64,000 nt of DNA from Bacillota bacterium (lineage in GTDB: Bacteria; Bacillota; Clostridia; Christensenellales; UMGS416): positions 1 to 64,000 of the forward strand of contig JAEZSC010000151.1 of assembly GCA_023422005.1 (NCBI GenBank). The letters run 5' to 3'. How positions within the stretch are numbered: the stretch's first letter is position 1; each line of letters starts with the position of its first letter. Both the position numbers and the translations under genes were made by a program. Below the pieces are notes generated by a model. The model had not been told where the DNA came from. It was given only the letters and a program-made list of their open reading frames with translations, and did not search any database. Shown here piece by piece: positions 8,225-15,800 of the stretch.

Positions 8225-8443
8225 TTAATTTTGCAGAAGGTGCCGTTTCATGTCGCCAAGCATGGCGCCGGCGCTGTGATCAAAGCAGTGGTAACCTATG
8301 GTGACGACGAAACCGGCCTTAAGCGTCGAATCCACAACCTGGGTCAGCTTTACAGGCATGCCCATGCGCTCGGAGAACTTGCTCTCTATCTGGCGCAGCG
8401 TGTCGTTATCCATAGGATAGGCAGTTGTAATCTTGCCATCCAT
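8225..8443 (-). CDS. atpH: F1 ATP synthase delta subunit, C-terminal domain only
   Basis: Only 72 residues against about 180 in the family. The sequence matches the C-terminal part of delta/OSCP: LTQVVDSTLKAGFVVTIG, then a DHSAGAMLGDMKRHL end corresponding to the usual DgSvrgrLe..L. The N-terminal helical domain (about 105 residues), which binds the alpha crown, has no counterpart: only 3 nt separate this gene from atpF, so no room exists for a frameshifted remnant. The ATG has AAAGGA 11 nt upstream. Either a minimal delta or a family-specific stator variant. Assignment relies on the C-terminal match and the operon position. Confidence 0.75.
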   Translation of the reverse strand: MDGKITTAYPMDNDTLRQIESKFSERMGMPVKLTQVVDSTLKAGFVVTIGYHCFDHSAGAMLGDMKRHLLQN

Positions 8444-8446
8444 GGT

Positions 8447-8929
8447 TTAACCGATCCTTTCGTCGCGCAGGAATCTCTCGACCATGCGGTCGTGATCTTC
8501 CCGGGAGACTTCCCTCTCCAGGATGCGGTTGGCCATGTCCACGGCCAGCGTCACGATTTCCTCGCGCATGTTCGTGCGGGCCACGCGGCGTTCCTCTTCG
8601 ATCTCTCGGCGGGCCTTGCGGATGAGCTCGGCGGCCTGGGCCTCGGCATTCTTTAGGATCTCCTCGGCGCGGCGGTTGGCCTGGGCGCGGGCGTCGCGCA
8701 ACGCGGTCTCGCGGTCGGCCTGAGCGGCTTCCAGCAGTCCGGCGTATTGGGCCTTGTCTTGTTCCACCTCGTGATCACGCTGCTCGATGTATTCCACACG
8801 ACGGGCGTATCTGGTTTCCCGCTCCTTGAGGTATTTGCGGACGGGTTTATACAGTATCCACCGCAGGAACACAAATAGCACGATGAGATTGATCAGGTAA
8901 TACGCGACCACTTGGATATCCAGATTCAT
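8447..8929 (-). CDS. atpF: F0 ATP synthase b subunit
   Basis: 160 residues, the peripheral stalk. One N-terminal membrane helix (YYLINLIVLFVFLRWILY) is followed by a long charged coiled coil (from KPVRKYLKERE to the end) and a C-terminal segment ILEREVSREDHDRMVERFL that normally contacts delta. Length is typical, so it is not a b-delta fusion that would compensate for the short delta gene next to it. Confidence 0.95.
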   Translation of the reverse strand: MNLDIQVVAYYLINLIVLFVFLRWILYKPVRKYLKERETRYARRVEYIEQRDHEVEQDKAQYAGLLEAAQADRETALRDARAQANRRAEEILKNAEAQAAELIRKARREIEEERRVARTNMREEIVTLAVDMANRILEREVSREDHDRMVERFLRDERIG

Positions 8930-8975
8930 AATGCGACCTCACATGGCGGCTTATTGTATCGGGTTGCCAAGTCGG

Positions 8976-9209
8976 TCAGCCGCCGATTCTGCCGATGAGC
9001 ATCAGTGCGATGACGAAACCGTAAATCGCCGTGGATTCGGTGATGGCCAGGCCGATGATCAGCACGCCGTTGATCTTGCCGCTGGCTTCCGGCTGGCGGC
9101 TCACCGCTTCGGCTGCCTTGCTGGTGGCGATGCCCATGCCGATGCCCGCACCCAGACCGGTCAAAACGGAAATGCCCGCCGCGATTGCGATCAAACCATT
9201 GGGATCCAT
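8976..9209 (-). CDS. atpE: F0 ATP synthase c subunit
   Basis: 77 residues with two hydrophobic helices joined by the polar loop SRQPEASG. The ion-binding carboxylate is the Glu of ITESTAIYG in helix 2. The Ser directly after it is a feature of Na+-coupled rings, but the helix-1 position that is Gln in those rings is Met here (GIGMGIA), so the coupling ion cannot be settled by eye. Forms the rotor ring with neighbours atpB and atpF. Confidence 0.95.
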   Translation of the reverse strand: MDPNGLIAIAAGISVLTGLGAGIGMGIATSKAAEAVSRQPEASGKINGVLIIGLAITESTAIYGFVIALMLIGRIGG

Positions 9210-9242
9210 GATACTACCTCCAAAACCTTTTGTTATTGCTTA

Positions 9243-9944
9243 TTATTCCAAGGCTTCCTCGATGAAAGCCAAAGAAAGTGTGATGAAGATAAAGGCTTGC
9301 ATGCCCGTGTGGAACAGTGTAAAGAACGATGAAGCCAAAGCCGGCGCAATGATGGGCACCACGCTCATGATGAGCTCCATGATAACCAGGCCGCCCAGCA
9401 GGTTGCCAAACATTCGGCAGGCCAGCGACACCGGTATCGCGATGTCCACGACCAGCTTGATGGGCGCGATGATCGGCGTGGGTTGGCCGAAGCTTTTGAT
9501 CCTGCCCCACACGCCCTTCTTGCGATAGGCAAAAAAGCGGATGAGCACGAAGGTGACCAGCGCGAAGGCGGCGGTCTCATTGATATCCGAGGGCGCCGGG
9601 CGCAGGATGCCCAAGCCCACCAGTTCCAATATCCCGTTGATGCCGATGAACGCCGCCAGTGTGAACATGTAAGGCCCCAACGCCTCGCCTGTCGAGTCGC
9701 CTACCTTGGAATTCGTATAGTTCTGCATGGCCTCCACGATGAGCTCAATTATGTTCTGCAGGCCCTTGGGCTTTTCCTTGAAGCGCCGGAACACGAACAG
9801 CCGCACGAGAAGCGCTAAAACGATGAGGATCACCGATGAGATCAGCGCCGTCACCATCGTATTATAGATGGGCATGCCGCCAAAGAGAGGAATGCCCTCC
9901 GGCAGTCTAGCCCATTCTTCTGGTAAAATGTTCAGTTCTTCCAT
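9243..9944 (-). CDS. atpB: F0 ATP synthase a subunit
   Basis: 233 residues, the ion-channel stator. Several membrane helices are visible, and the essential Arg lies in SLACRMFGNLLGG near residue 180. The final helix (FTLFHTGMQAFIFITLSLAFIEEA) is typical. It sits 33 nt upstream of atpE in the standard order. Confidence 0.95.
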   Translation of the reverse strand: MEELNILPEEWARLPEGIPLFGGMPIYNTMVTALISSVILIVLALLVRLFVFRRFKEKPKGLQNIIELIVEAMQNYTNSKVGDSTGEALGPYMFTLAAFIGINGILELVGLGILRPAPSDINETAAFALVTFVLIRFFAYRKKGVWGRIKSFGQPTPIIAPIKLVVDIAIPVSLACRMFGNLLGGLVIMELIMSVVPIIAPALASSFFTLFHTGMQAFIFITLSLAFIEEALE

Positions 9945-9950
9945 ACTCTC

Positions 9951-10196
9951 TCACTTCCACCTGTTGCCGAGAATCGGCAGTGCAATGGCGGTAACCACCA
10001 TTCCTGCCGCTCCATAGAGCAACCCCACAGGATATACCACCATAATGCCAGCCAAAAACAAAAAACCCAGCAATATCCTCTGAAGAATGTACACGGCGGC
10101 CAGGTGCGGCTTGCCTCCGTGGAAAACCCGCCTTCCCAGCCAATATTGTGCCCCACCGAGAAGAATTCCCAGCAGAACAAGAGCCGCTTTCAGCAT
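9951..10196 (-). CDS. atpI: ATP synthase I-like small membrane protein
   Basis: About 81 residues with three hydrophobic segments (AALVLLGILLGGAQYWLG, AVYILQRILLGFLFLAGIMVV, AAGMVVTAIALPIL). Position as first gene of the operon and size fit AtpI/UncI, an assembly factor or Mg2+ carrier, though the sequence is too variable to be certain. ATG at 10196 is preferred, with GGATGG upstream; a TTG at 10208 is also in frame. Confidence 0.6.
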   Translation of the reverse strand: MLKAALVLLGILLGGAQYWLGRRVFHGGKPHLAAVYILQRILLGFLFLAGIMVVYPVGLLYGAAGMVVTAIALPILGNRWK

Positions 10197-10373
10197 AGTT
10201 CCATCCAAAAATACATACGAGACAGTCTAGTCCTTTTTATCAGTATTTGCAAGATGGAAGAATTGCACCTGTTTCTGTGATTTTTAACATAGGTGCGGGA
10301 CAAAATATGACCGCCATGGGGATAATATACAACCCGGCATGCTGAGCGGTTGACAGATATGTAAAGATAACAA

Positions 10374-10402
10374 ATGGTACCGTATGATTGTCATATTGAC
10401 AA
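10374..10402 (-). promoter_or_regulatory. Candidate promoter of the atp operon
   Basis: On the minus strand TTGTCA (10402-10397), 17 nt, TACCAT (10379-10374). Its -35 is one arm of the perfect palindrome TTGTCA-TAT-TGACAA (10388-10402), and the other arm overlaps the -35 of the divergent gene. The leader to atpI would be about 165 nt. Confidence 0.4.
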
Positions 10403-10424
10403 ATCCTGATGGCGTCTGTATTGT
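10396..10424 (+). promoter_or_regulatory. Candidate promoter of the URO-D-like gene
   Basis: TTGACA (10396-10401), 17 nt, TATTGT (10419-10424). The gap 10197-10516 contains this promoter, the divergent one and the shared palindrome 10388-10402, which could be an operator. Confidence 0.45.
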
Positions 10425-10516
10425 CGTTTTGATTCTTATGTATGCGTCCCTACCAAGGGAAAGCGCCTCATAGCCAGGGATACCGGCATTACAGGCAGGC
10501 AGGAAAGGATTCGGAC

Positions 10517-11551
10517 ATGACAGCGAGAGAGATCATCCAAAGGCGGCTGGCTCACAAGGGCACCGCCGAAACGCCCTACACGATCGCCTTCGAGCCGGAG
10601 TTGCTGGCGCGGCTCAATGCCCATTACGGCGGGCAGGATTGGTTGCATTCGCTGCTCAAGCAGTACACGGTGAGTTTTCTGTCGGTGGATACCGTTCGTC
10701 TGGAGATAGTAGACGAGGTATATTCCCGCGACGCGCTGGGCGCCATGTGGCGCATGGACAAACGCCCCTGGCATATAGAGGGCAACCCTCTGCCTGAGCC
10801 CACACTGCAGGGTTACCGCTTCCCCGACAGCGCGCTGTTCACCGAGCCAGTGCTGCACGACAAGCCCCGGGCCATCGCCCAGTATGAGGCTGACCACGAG
10901 CACTACCGCATCATCAACATGGGCTGGGGCATCTTCGAGGCCCTGTGGCGGTTGCGCGGCTTTGAGAACGCGCTGACCGATCTGCTGCTGGAAGAGGAGT
11001 TCTGCTTCGAGGCTACGCAGCGCCTGACCGATCTCTATGTGGACATGCTGCGCGCCTGCGAGGATGTGCCGGCGGACGCATTCCTGTTCGGCGACGACTG
11101 GGGCGACCAGCGCGGCGTCATCATGGGCGCCAAGACATGGCGCAAGTATTTCAAACCCTGCTGGGCACGCATCTATGAAGAGGTGCACCGCCAGGGCAAG
11201 GTCGCCGTGCAGCATTCCTGCGGCAGCATCTGGGAGATCTACGACGACCTGATCGAGATCGGTATGGACGCCCACGAAAGCGTGCAGCCCGAGGCCCACG
11301 GCATGGAGCCCGAGCGCCTGCAGGCGTTGTATGGCGACCGGTTGAGCTTCTGGGGGTGCCTGGGCAGCCAAGGCATCCTCAACCACGGCACGCCCGAGGA
11401 GATCCGCGCGGAGATCTTCCGCCTGGCGGCTCTGTTCCACGTCAAGGGCGGCTATGTGCTGGCTCCGGCCAAGCCGCTGGTGGATGAGATGCCGCTGGAA
11501 AAGGCTATCGCGGTTATTGAGGCGTTACGCGATATAAACCATGGCATCTAG
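10517..11551 (+). CDS. Uroporphyrinogen decarboxylase (URO-D) family protein
   Basis: 344 residues with the URO-D/MtaA fold, shared by uroporphyrinogen decarboxylases and cobamide-dependent methyltransferases. The motif VAVQHSCGS carries a His-x-Cys pair as in the Zn site of MtaA-type methyltransferases; GDDWGDQRG, HESVQPEAHGM and the closing GGYVLAPAKPL are typical. The third Zn ligand expected near the end is not obvious. No haem or corrinoid genes are adjacent, so the substrate is unknown; methyl transfer is more likely than haem synthesis. The ATG at 10517 follows AGGAAAGGA with 9 nt spacing. Confidence 0.75.
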   Translation: MTAREIIQRRLAHKGTAETPYTIAFEPELLARLNAHYGGQDWLHSLLKQYTVSFLSVDTVRLEIVDEVYSRDALGAMWRMDKRPWHIEGNPLPEPTLQGYRFPDSALFTEPVLHDKPRAIAQYEADHEHYRIINMGWGIFEALWRLRGFENALTDLLLEEEFCFEATQRLTDLYVDMLRACEDVPADAFLFGDDWGDQRGVIMGAKTWRKYFKPCWARIYEEVHRQGKVAVQHSCGSIWEIYDDLIEIGMDAHESVQPEAHGMEPERLQALYGDRLSFWGCLGSQGILNHGTPEEIRAEIFRLAALFHVKGGYVLAPAKPLVDEMPLEKAIAVIEALRDINHGI

Positions 11552-11662
11552 TACCAAGAAAGCAAGGGTTTCGCACCCTACGTTGCGCCTTGCGCAACTA
11601 TCGGCTTGCTCTCACATCGGCAAAGCCGACGTTGCTGCAAGCCGGGGCAATGCCTGCGGGTA

Positions 11663-11700
11663 CGACCAAAGGTCTCCGGTCGCCCTTTGGAAACCTTCGG
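11663..11700. repeat. 40-bp hairpin repeat, copy 2
   Basis: CGACCAAAGG ... CCGGTCGCCCTTTGG, then AAACCTTCGG, almost the same as 41-80. The arms CCAAAGG/CCTTTGG pair around a conserved CCGGTCG loop. Confidence 0.55.
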
Positions 11701-11806
11701 CCCCTGTTTATTGAGTAGAGTAGTTGAGTAGTTATGTTATTAGGAAAGGCACAGACAGAGCCGGCAACGCATGCCGGCTCTGAGATTGTCTACGAACAAA
11801 TGACTT

Positions 11807-11916
11807 GCCTTCCCCTGGAGGGGAAGGTGGCGCGAAGCGCCGGATGAGGTGTTGTAAGCTGGATATACCACCTCATCAGTCACCTGCGGTGACAGCTTCC
11901 CCTCCGAGGGGAAGCC
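11807..11916. repeat. MITE-like palindromic element
   Basis: About 110 bp with imperfect 45-bp terminal inverted repeats. The left end carries CCTTCCCCTGGAGGGGAAGG, then CGCGAAGCGCCGGATGAGGTG; the right end is its complement (CACCTCATCAGTCACC ... CTTCCCCTCC ...). No coding capacity. Elements of this look (TTCCCCT...GGATGAGGTG) are common between genes in gut Clostridia; I recognise the type but not a formal name. Confidence 0.65.
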
Positions 11917-11999
11917 ATGGAGGCCGTTTTGTCAACACGCTGTGAGCCGGCGGCGTTACCGGCTCTGTGCTTTGTGTGGGATTTCTATAAAGGCCGGCT

Positions 12000-13373
12000 T
12001 TATCGCACTGGACGCAACTTGGCCATGAAATGCCGCAGCACCGGCGGTTCGTATTCAAACTCCACACCTTTGATGGAGTCTGCCCTGTTCATGATGTTGA
12101 CCAAGGCCTCGGCCACGACATCCATATGGTTGTTCGTGTAGGTCCTTCTGGGAATCGTGAGCCGCAGCAGCTCCATGGGGGACGGCACCTGCTCCCCCGT
12201 TTCCGCATTCCTGCCTGCCAGCAGCGAACCGATCTCCACGGCCCGAACGCCGGCCTCAAGATACAGCTCGTTGGTCAGTGCCTGCGCCGGGAACTGCGCG
12301 CCGGGGATATGGGGCAGCACTTTTTTGGCGTCCACGAACACCGCATGCCCGCCGGTGGGCGTTTGAATCGGCACGCCCCCATCCATGAGACGCTGGCCCA
12401 GATAGGCTACCTGCGCAATGCGGTATTCCAGGTATGCTTCGTCCACGCCTTCGCGCAGCCCCCTGGCCAGAGCTTCCATATCCCGCCCCGCCAGGCCGCC
12501 GTAGGTCGGGAAGCCTTCATAAGGAACCAGCATCGATCTAGTTTGCGTGGCAAGCTGCGCGTCCTCCCGTATGCCGATCAGGCCGCCGATGTTGACAAGC
12601 GCGTCCTTTTTGGCGCTCATCGTGAAAGCCTGGGCACAAGAGAACATCTCATGAACGATGTCTACGATGGATTGACTCTCGTAGCCGCTCTCCCGCCTTT
12701 TGATGAAGTAGGCGTTTTCTGCGAAGCGGGCCGCGTCAATCAGCACCTTAATGCCGTATTTCCTGCCCACAGCGCTGACTTCCTTGATGTTCCGCATGGA
12801 AACAGGCTGCCCGCCGGCGCTGTTGCAGGTGATCGTGATCAGTATGAAGGCGCAGCTCTGAGCCCCCTTCTCCCGGATAAAGGCTTCCATCTTTTCAACA
12901 TCGAAATTGCCCTTGAAGTCATAGGGCTGCGTCGTGTCGAATGCCTTTTCGGTGACGAAGTTCACCGGCCTGCCTCCGGTGAGCTCTATATGGGCGGCGG
13001 TGGTGTCAAAGTGCATGTTGCCCAGCACATACTGGCCTTTTTGGATCAGAAGCGGAAACAGCACCTGCTCGGCTCCCCTGCCCTGGTGCGTCGGTATCGT
13101 GTGGTTGTAACCGATGATATACCTTACGGCTTCCTCCAGGTGGAAAAAGTTCCTGCTGCCCGCGTATGATTCGTCCCCCAGCATGAGCCCGGCCCATTGG
13201 TTGTCGCTCATGGCCCCGGTGCCGCTGTCGGTCAGCAGATCGATATACACATCCTCCGCCTTTAACGCGAAGGGATTGTATCCCGCCGACTCCAATGCCT
13301 TCTGCCTGGCTCCAGGTGAAATCATTCGAATGGGCTCCACCATTTTAATGCGGAACGGTTCTGCCTGTATCAC
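12000..13373 (-). CDS. tnaA: Tryptophanase (tryptophan indole-lyase)
   Basis: 457 residues, PLP-dependent beta-eliminating lyase that converts tryptophan to indole, pyruvate and ammonia. The PLP lysine is in SAKKDALVNIGG. It is close to tyrosine phenol-lyase at the N-terminus (AEPFRIKMVEP, MSDNQWAGLMLGDE), but specificity residues point to tryptophanase: VEIGS where tyrosine phenol-lyase has MERG (its substrate Arg), LRHF instead of RFF, and FDTT rather than FTTT. GTG start with AGGAGG 8 nt upstream. No tnaB permease or TnaC leader is visible; a PucR-type regulator is divergent and probably controls it. Confidence 0.88.
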   Translation of the reverse strand: MIQAEPFRIKMVEPIRMISPGARQKALESAGYNPFALKAEDVYIDLLTDSGTGAMSDNQWAGLMLGDESYAGSRNFFHLEEAVRYIIGYNHTIPTHQGRGAEQVLFPLLIQKGQYVLGNMHFDTTAAHIELTGGRPVNFVTEKAFDTTQPYDFKGNFDVEKMEAFIREKGAQSCAFILITITCNSAGGQPVSMRNIKEVSAVGRKYGIKVLIDAARFAENAYFIKRRESGYESQSIVDIVHEMFSCAQAFTMSAKKDALVNIGGLIGIREDAQLATQTRSMLVPYEGFPTYGGLAGRDMEALARGLREGVDEAYLEYRIAQVAYLGQRLMDGGVPIQTPTGGHAVFVDAKKVLPHIPGAQFPAQALTNELYLEAGVRAVEIGSLLAGRNAETGEQVPSPMELLRLTIPRRTYTNNHMDVVAEALVNIMNRADSIKGVEFEYEPPVLRHFMAKLRPVR

Positions 13374-13419
13374 GCGCCGTACCTCCTGCTTTGCTGCCCA
13401 TCATGGTATAATTCTTGGC

Positions 13420-13449
13420 TTGTGTTATCAATGTAGATTTATATATAAT
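13420..13449 (+). promoter_or_regulatory. Candidate promoter of the PucR-type regulator
   Basis: TTGTGT (13420-13425), 18 nt, TATAAT (13444-13449). It lies in the 115-nt divergent gap shared with tnaA, where the regulator would be expected to bind. Confidence 0.4.
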
Positions 13450-13488
13450 ACAAGCAGTTTTGATAGAGGTATTCACATAGGTGGCGCC

Positions 13489-15048
13489 ATGTTCGATTCC
13501 GCTTATCTGAGAAGGTTTTTGCATGAAAAGGAACAGCTTCATCCATATCGGGCATGCATCCAAGGCCCGGATGAACCGTCATGCCAGGTTGTCGATGAGC
13601 ACCTCTACGGCCCGGATCAGGCCTTAGAACAAGCGCCTGTTTTTGAAAAATGGCATAGCTGCGCGGATCGGGAGAAGAACAGCGCAGCTTTGTGGTTGAA
13701 GTATCCCGGCGGATATTTTGTCTGCATCCATTTCCGTGCATATGCAGTGTTTACCAGCGAGGAGCTGGAGACCCTCCACCATATCCTCTACCCTTGTTAT
13801 ACCGATCGAATCGTCAAGTCTTTGAATAACCGGCTCCAGTTGCTGTCCATACGCAATGAAGTCCTCACACGGCTCACCGCTCTTTCCGTTGCCAATTCCG
13901 GTATGGAAAAAATAGTCGAGGAGTTGCGCGGTCTACTGCACAAACCATTGGTTTTTATGAATCTAGCGACCGGAGAGCAGCTTCCGGCTGGCGAAAAGCT
14001 GCCCGCAAATCTGGATATGGGTAAGCTTGCCTTGCTGTTCTCGCAGCAAAAGGAGCCGAAATATATCGATCTCCCATCGCCGGAGCAGGGTTCAAACTAT
14101 ATCTTCCCCATATTATCCAGCGGCATTTGCCTCGGCTGTTACATCGTCGCTGCAGAGCAGCCGCTTTTGCCGCTGGACCTGATGATCGTGGAACAGGGGG
14201 CAACCATCGCCGCCATCGAGCTGTTGAAAAGCCAATCCCTCACGGAATTGTACTACAGAAAGGCATACCAAATCTTTGACGAATTGATTCATACTAATGA
14301 TCCGTCTGCGCTGATCGACAAATGCAACGAGCTCAGCATCGATTTCAACGCGAACTATGTTGCGTGTGTGTTTGCGTTTACAACCAACATCGATTTGCAA
14401 ATCCTCGAGATGTGCGTCCTGCGCCTCATCGCTTCGCTCAAAAAAGAGTTGGCCGGCATCTATCAAACGGTCTTTTGTTTTGAGAACAAGGTGACCTTGC
14501 TCGCTTCCGTAAAGAAGGAAGGCCATCTACCGGACCTCACAAACCGCCTTAAAGCGATCATCAAGGCCACGCAGAAGCGCGAGAACATCCTACTGAGCGC
14601 GGGGATGGGGTCTATGTATAAGGGCGCGGGCCATATCGGCAAGTCGTTTATCGAGGCGAACAAGGCCCTCTCCTATCAGGTTTCACACCATAACCCAAGC
14701 CTGATCGCCTACTGCGACATCGGGATCAACCGGCTCTTTTTGAACCTCCCTCAGGAGGAGGCCGAAACTTATGTCAAGGAAGTATTTGAACCGCTGAAAA
14801 TGCTGTCAAAAGGGCAGAACAGCAATCTGGAAGATACGCTTCTGACCTACGTGGAAACCAACTGTTCCGTCGGTAAGACTGCCGAGAGGCTGTACGTCCA
14901 TGTAAACACGCTATACCAGCGGTTGAACAAAATAGAAGAGCACCTCAAGGTGTCCTTTCGCGATTCCGATGATTTGCTGCGCATCCAGCTGGCGTGTTAT
15001 TTGAAGCGGCACCATACGCAATCCCTGAGCGACTACGCCGACTCCTAA
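13489..15048 (+). CDS. PucR/CdaR-type transcriptional regulator
   Basis: 519 residues. The C-terminus is the PucR helix-turn-helix: LEDTLLTYVETNCSVGKTAERLYVHVNTLYQRLNKIEEHL, a family hallmark at about residues 440-485. It is preceded by a GGDEF-like CdaR middle domain (residues about 260-390, with ILLSAGMGSMYKG) and an N-terminal sensory region including a GAF-like segment (LVFMNLATGEQLP). Divergent from tryptophanase with a 115-nt gap, so it probably senses an amino acid or related signal and controls tnaA. The ATG at 13489 has AGGTGG upstream. Confidence 0.82.
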   Translation: MFDSAYLRRFLHEKEQLHPYRACIQGPDEPSCQVVDEHLYGPDQALEQAPVFEKWHSCADREKNSAALWLKYPGGYFVCIHFRAYAVFTSEELETLHHILYPCYTDRIVKSLNNRLQLLSIRNEVLTRLTALSVANSGMEKIVEELRGLLHKPLVFMNLATGEQLPAGEKLPANLDMGKLALLFSQQKEPKYIDLPSPEQGSNYIFPILSSGICLGCYIVAAEQPLLPLDLMIVEQGATIAAIELLKSQSLTELYYRKAYQIFDELIHTNDPSALIDKCNELSIDFNANYVACVFAFTTNIDLQILEMCVLRLIASLKKELAGIYQTVFCFENKVTLLASVKKEGHLPDLTNRLKAIIKATQKRENILLSAGMGSMYKGAGHIGKSFIEANKALSYQVSHHNPSLIAYCDIGINRLFLNLPQEEAETYVKEVFEPLKMLSKGQNSNLEDTLLTYVETNCSVGKTAERLYVHVNTLYQRLNKIEEHLKVSFRDSDDLLRIQLACYLKRHHTQSLSDYADS

Positions 15049-15067
15049 CAAAGAGCATGGCAACATA

Positions 15068-15097
15068 CAGGCGGAGCTTGTTTCCAAGCTCCGCCTG
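15068..15097. terminator. Hairpin between convergent genes
   Basis: A 12-bp stem CAGGCGGAGCTT/AAGCTCCGCCTG with a 6-nt loop, between the regulator stop and the SatP stop. It can serve both strands; T tracts are modest. Confidence 0.65.
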
Positions 15098-15117
15098 TTC
15101 GCTTCCATTTTGGAGTT

Positions 15118-15678
15118 TTATAGAGGCAAAACCTTTTTATCAAACTCACCGTTGACGATCTGCGCCAGGCTGTTGTATATGGCGCTCAGCCCACACACAA
15201 GGCCCACCCACCCGGCAATCAGCTTAAGCGGTGCGCTGCCCGTGAAGTCGGCGATCGACAGCATGAAGAATAGCGCCGTGAGCGTCAAGAACACGAACTG
15301 CGTGGTGCGGTTGTGACGAAGCGTGCCAATGAACATGAACGCCGTAAAAATGCCCCACAACAGCAGGTAGAAGCCCATGCTCGCATCGTCGGCCTTGGCA
15401 ATGCCCCAGGGATTGAGCCAGATCAAAACCAGAGACCACCAGAAGAAGCCATATGCCGTGAAGGCCGTGGCGCCAAAGGTGTTGTTCTTCTTGAATTCCA
15501 TGACGCCGGCTATGATCTGCGCGGCGCCGCCCAGGCAAAGCCCCATGGCCAGTATCACACCGGAAAGCGGAAGGATGCCCGCATTGTGCAGGTTGAGCAG
15601 CACTGTGGTCATGCCAAAGCCCAATAGCCCCAGGGGCGCCGGATTTGCGATGGACACGTTGCTTTCTTTTGTAGCCAT
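15118..15678 (-). CDS. satP: Acetate uptake transporter (GPR1/FUN34/YaaH family)
   Basis: 186 residues, a six-helix membrane channel for acetate or succinate. The family signature NPAPLGLLGFGMTT is at residues 12-25, followed by six hydrophobic segments and the usual AYGFFWWSL and MGFYLLLWGIFT patches. GGAGGG lies just upstream of the ATG. Monocistronic. The symbol follows family membership; substrate is inferred. Confidence 0.85.
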   Translation of the reverse strand: MATKESNVSIANPAPLGLLGFGMTTVLLNLHNAGILPLSGVILAMGLCLGGAAQIIAGVMEFKKNNTFGATAFTAYGFFWWSLVLIWLNPWGIAKADDASMGFYLLLWGIFTAFMFIGTLRHNRTTQFVFLTLTALFFMLSIADFTGSAPLKLIAGWVGLVCGLSAIYNSLAQIVNGEFDKKVLPL

Positions 15679-15800
15679 ATACCCTCCATAAGATGTTTAC
15701 AGCAAACAATCTTACGGTAAGTCGACAAAATTCGCAACGATAATCTCGGTCCTTTATAGCGGTACGGTTGAGCCGGATTCGGTACAACCCGGCCGCCGGA

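Larger units (their letters stand above)
11552..11999. other. 448-bp non-coding stretch with repeats
   Basis: No supportable gene. It holds the second 40-bp hairpin repeat (11663-11700), a 10-bp GC hairpin AGAGCCGGCA/TGCCGGCTCT (11757-11781), a MITE-like element (11807-11916) and a further hairpin GAGCCGG/CCGGCTC (about 11943-11964) that may end the tnaA transcript, although no clear T tract follows. Confidence 0.6.

Noticed and set aside
6722..8656. A 644-codon open frame on the plus strand opposite atpA, atpH and atpF
   Set aside because: It mirrors strongly conserved ATP synthase genes; the translated sequence is His/Gly/Leu-rich with no family match, as expected of the antisense of GC-rich coding DNA.
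12000..13373. Tyrosine phenol-lyase as identity of the PLP lyase
   Set aside because: The substrate Arg of tyrosine phenol-lyase is Ile and the Phe before the C-terminus is His, both tryptophanase states.
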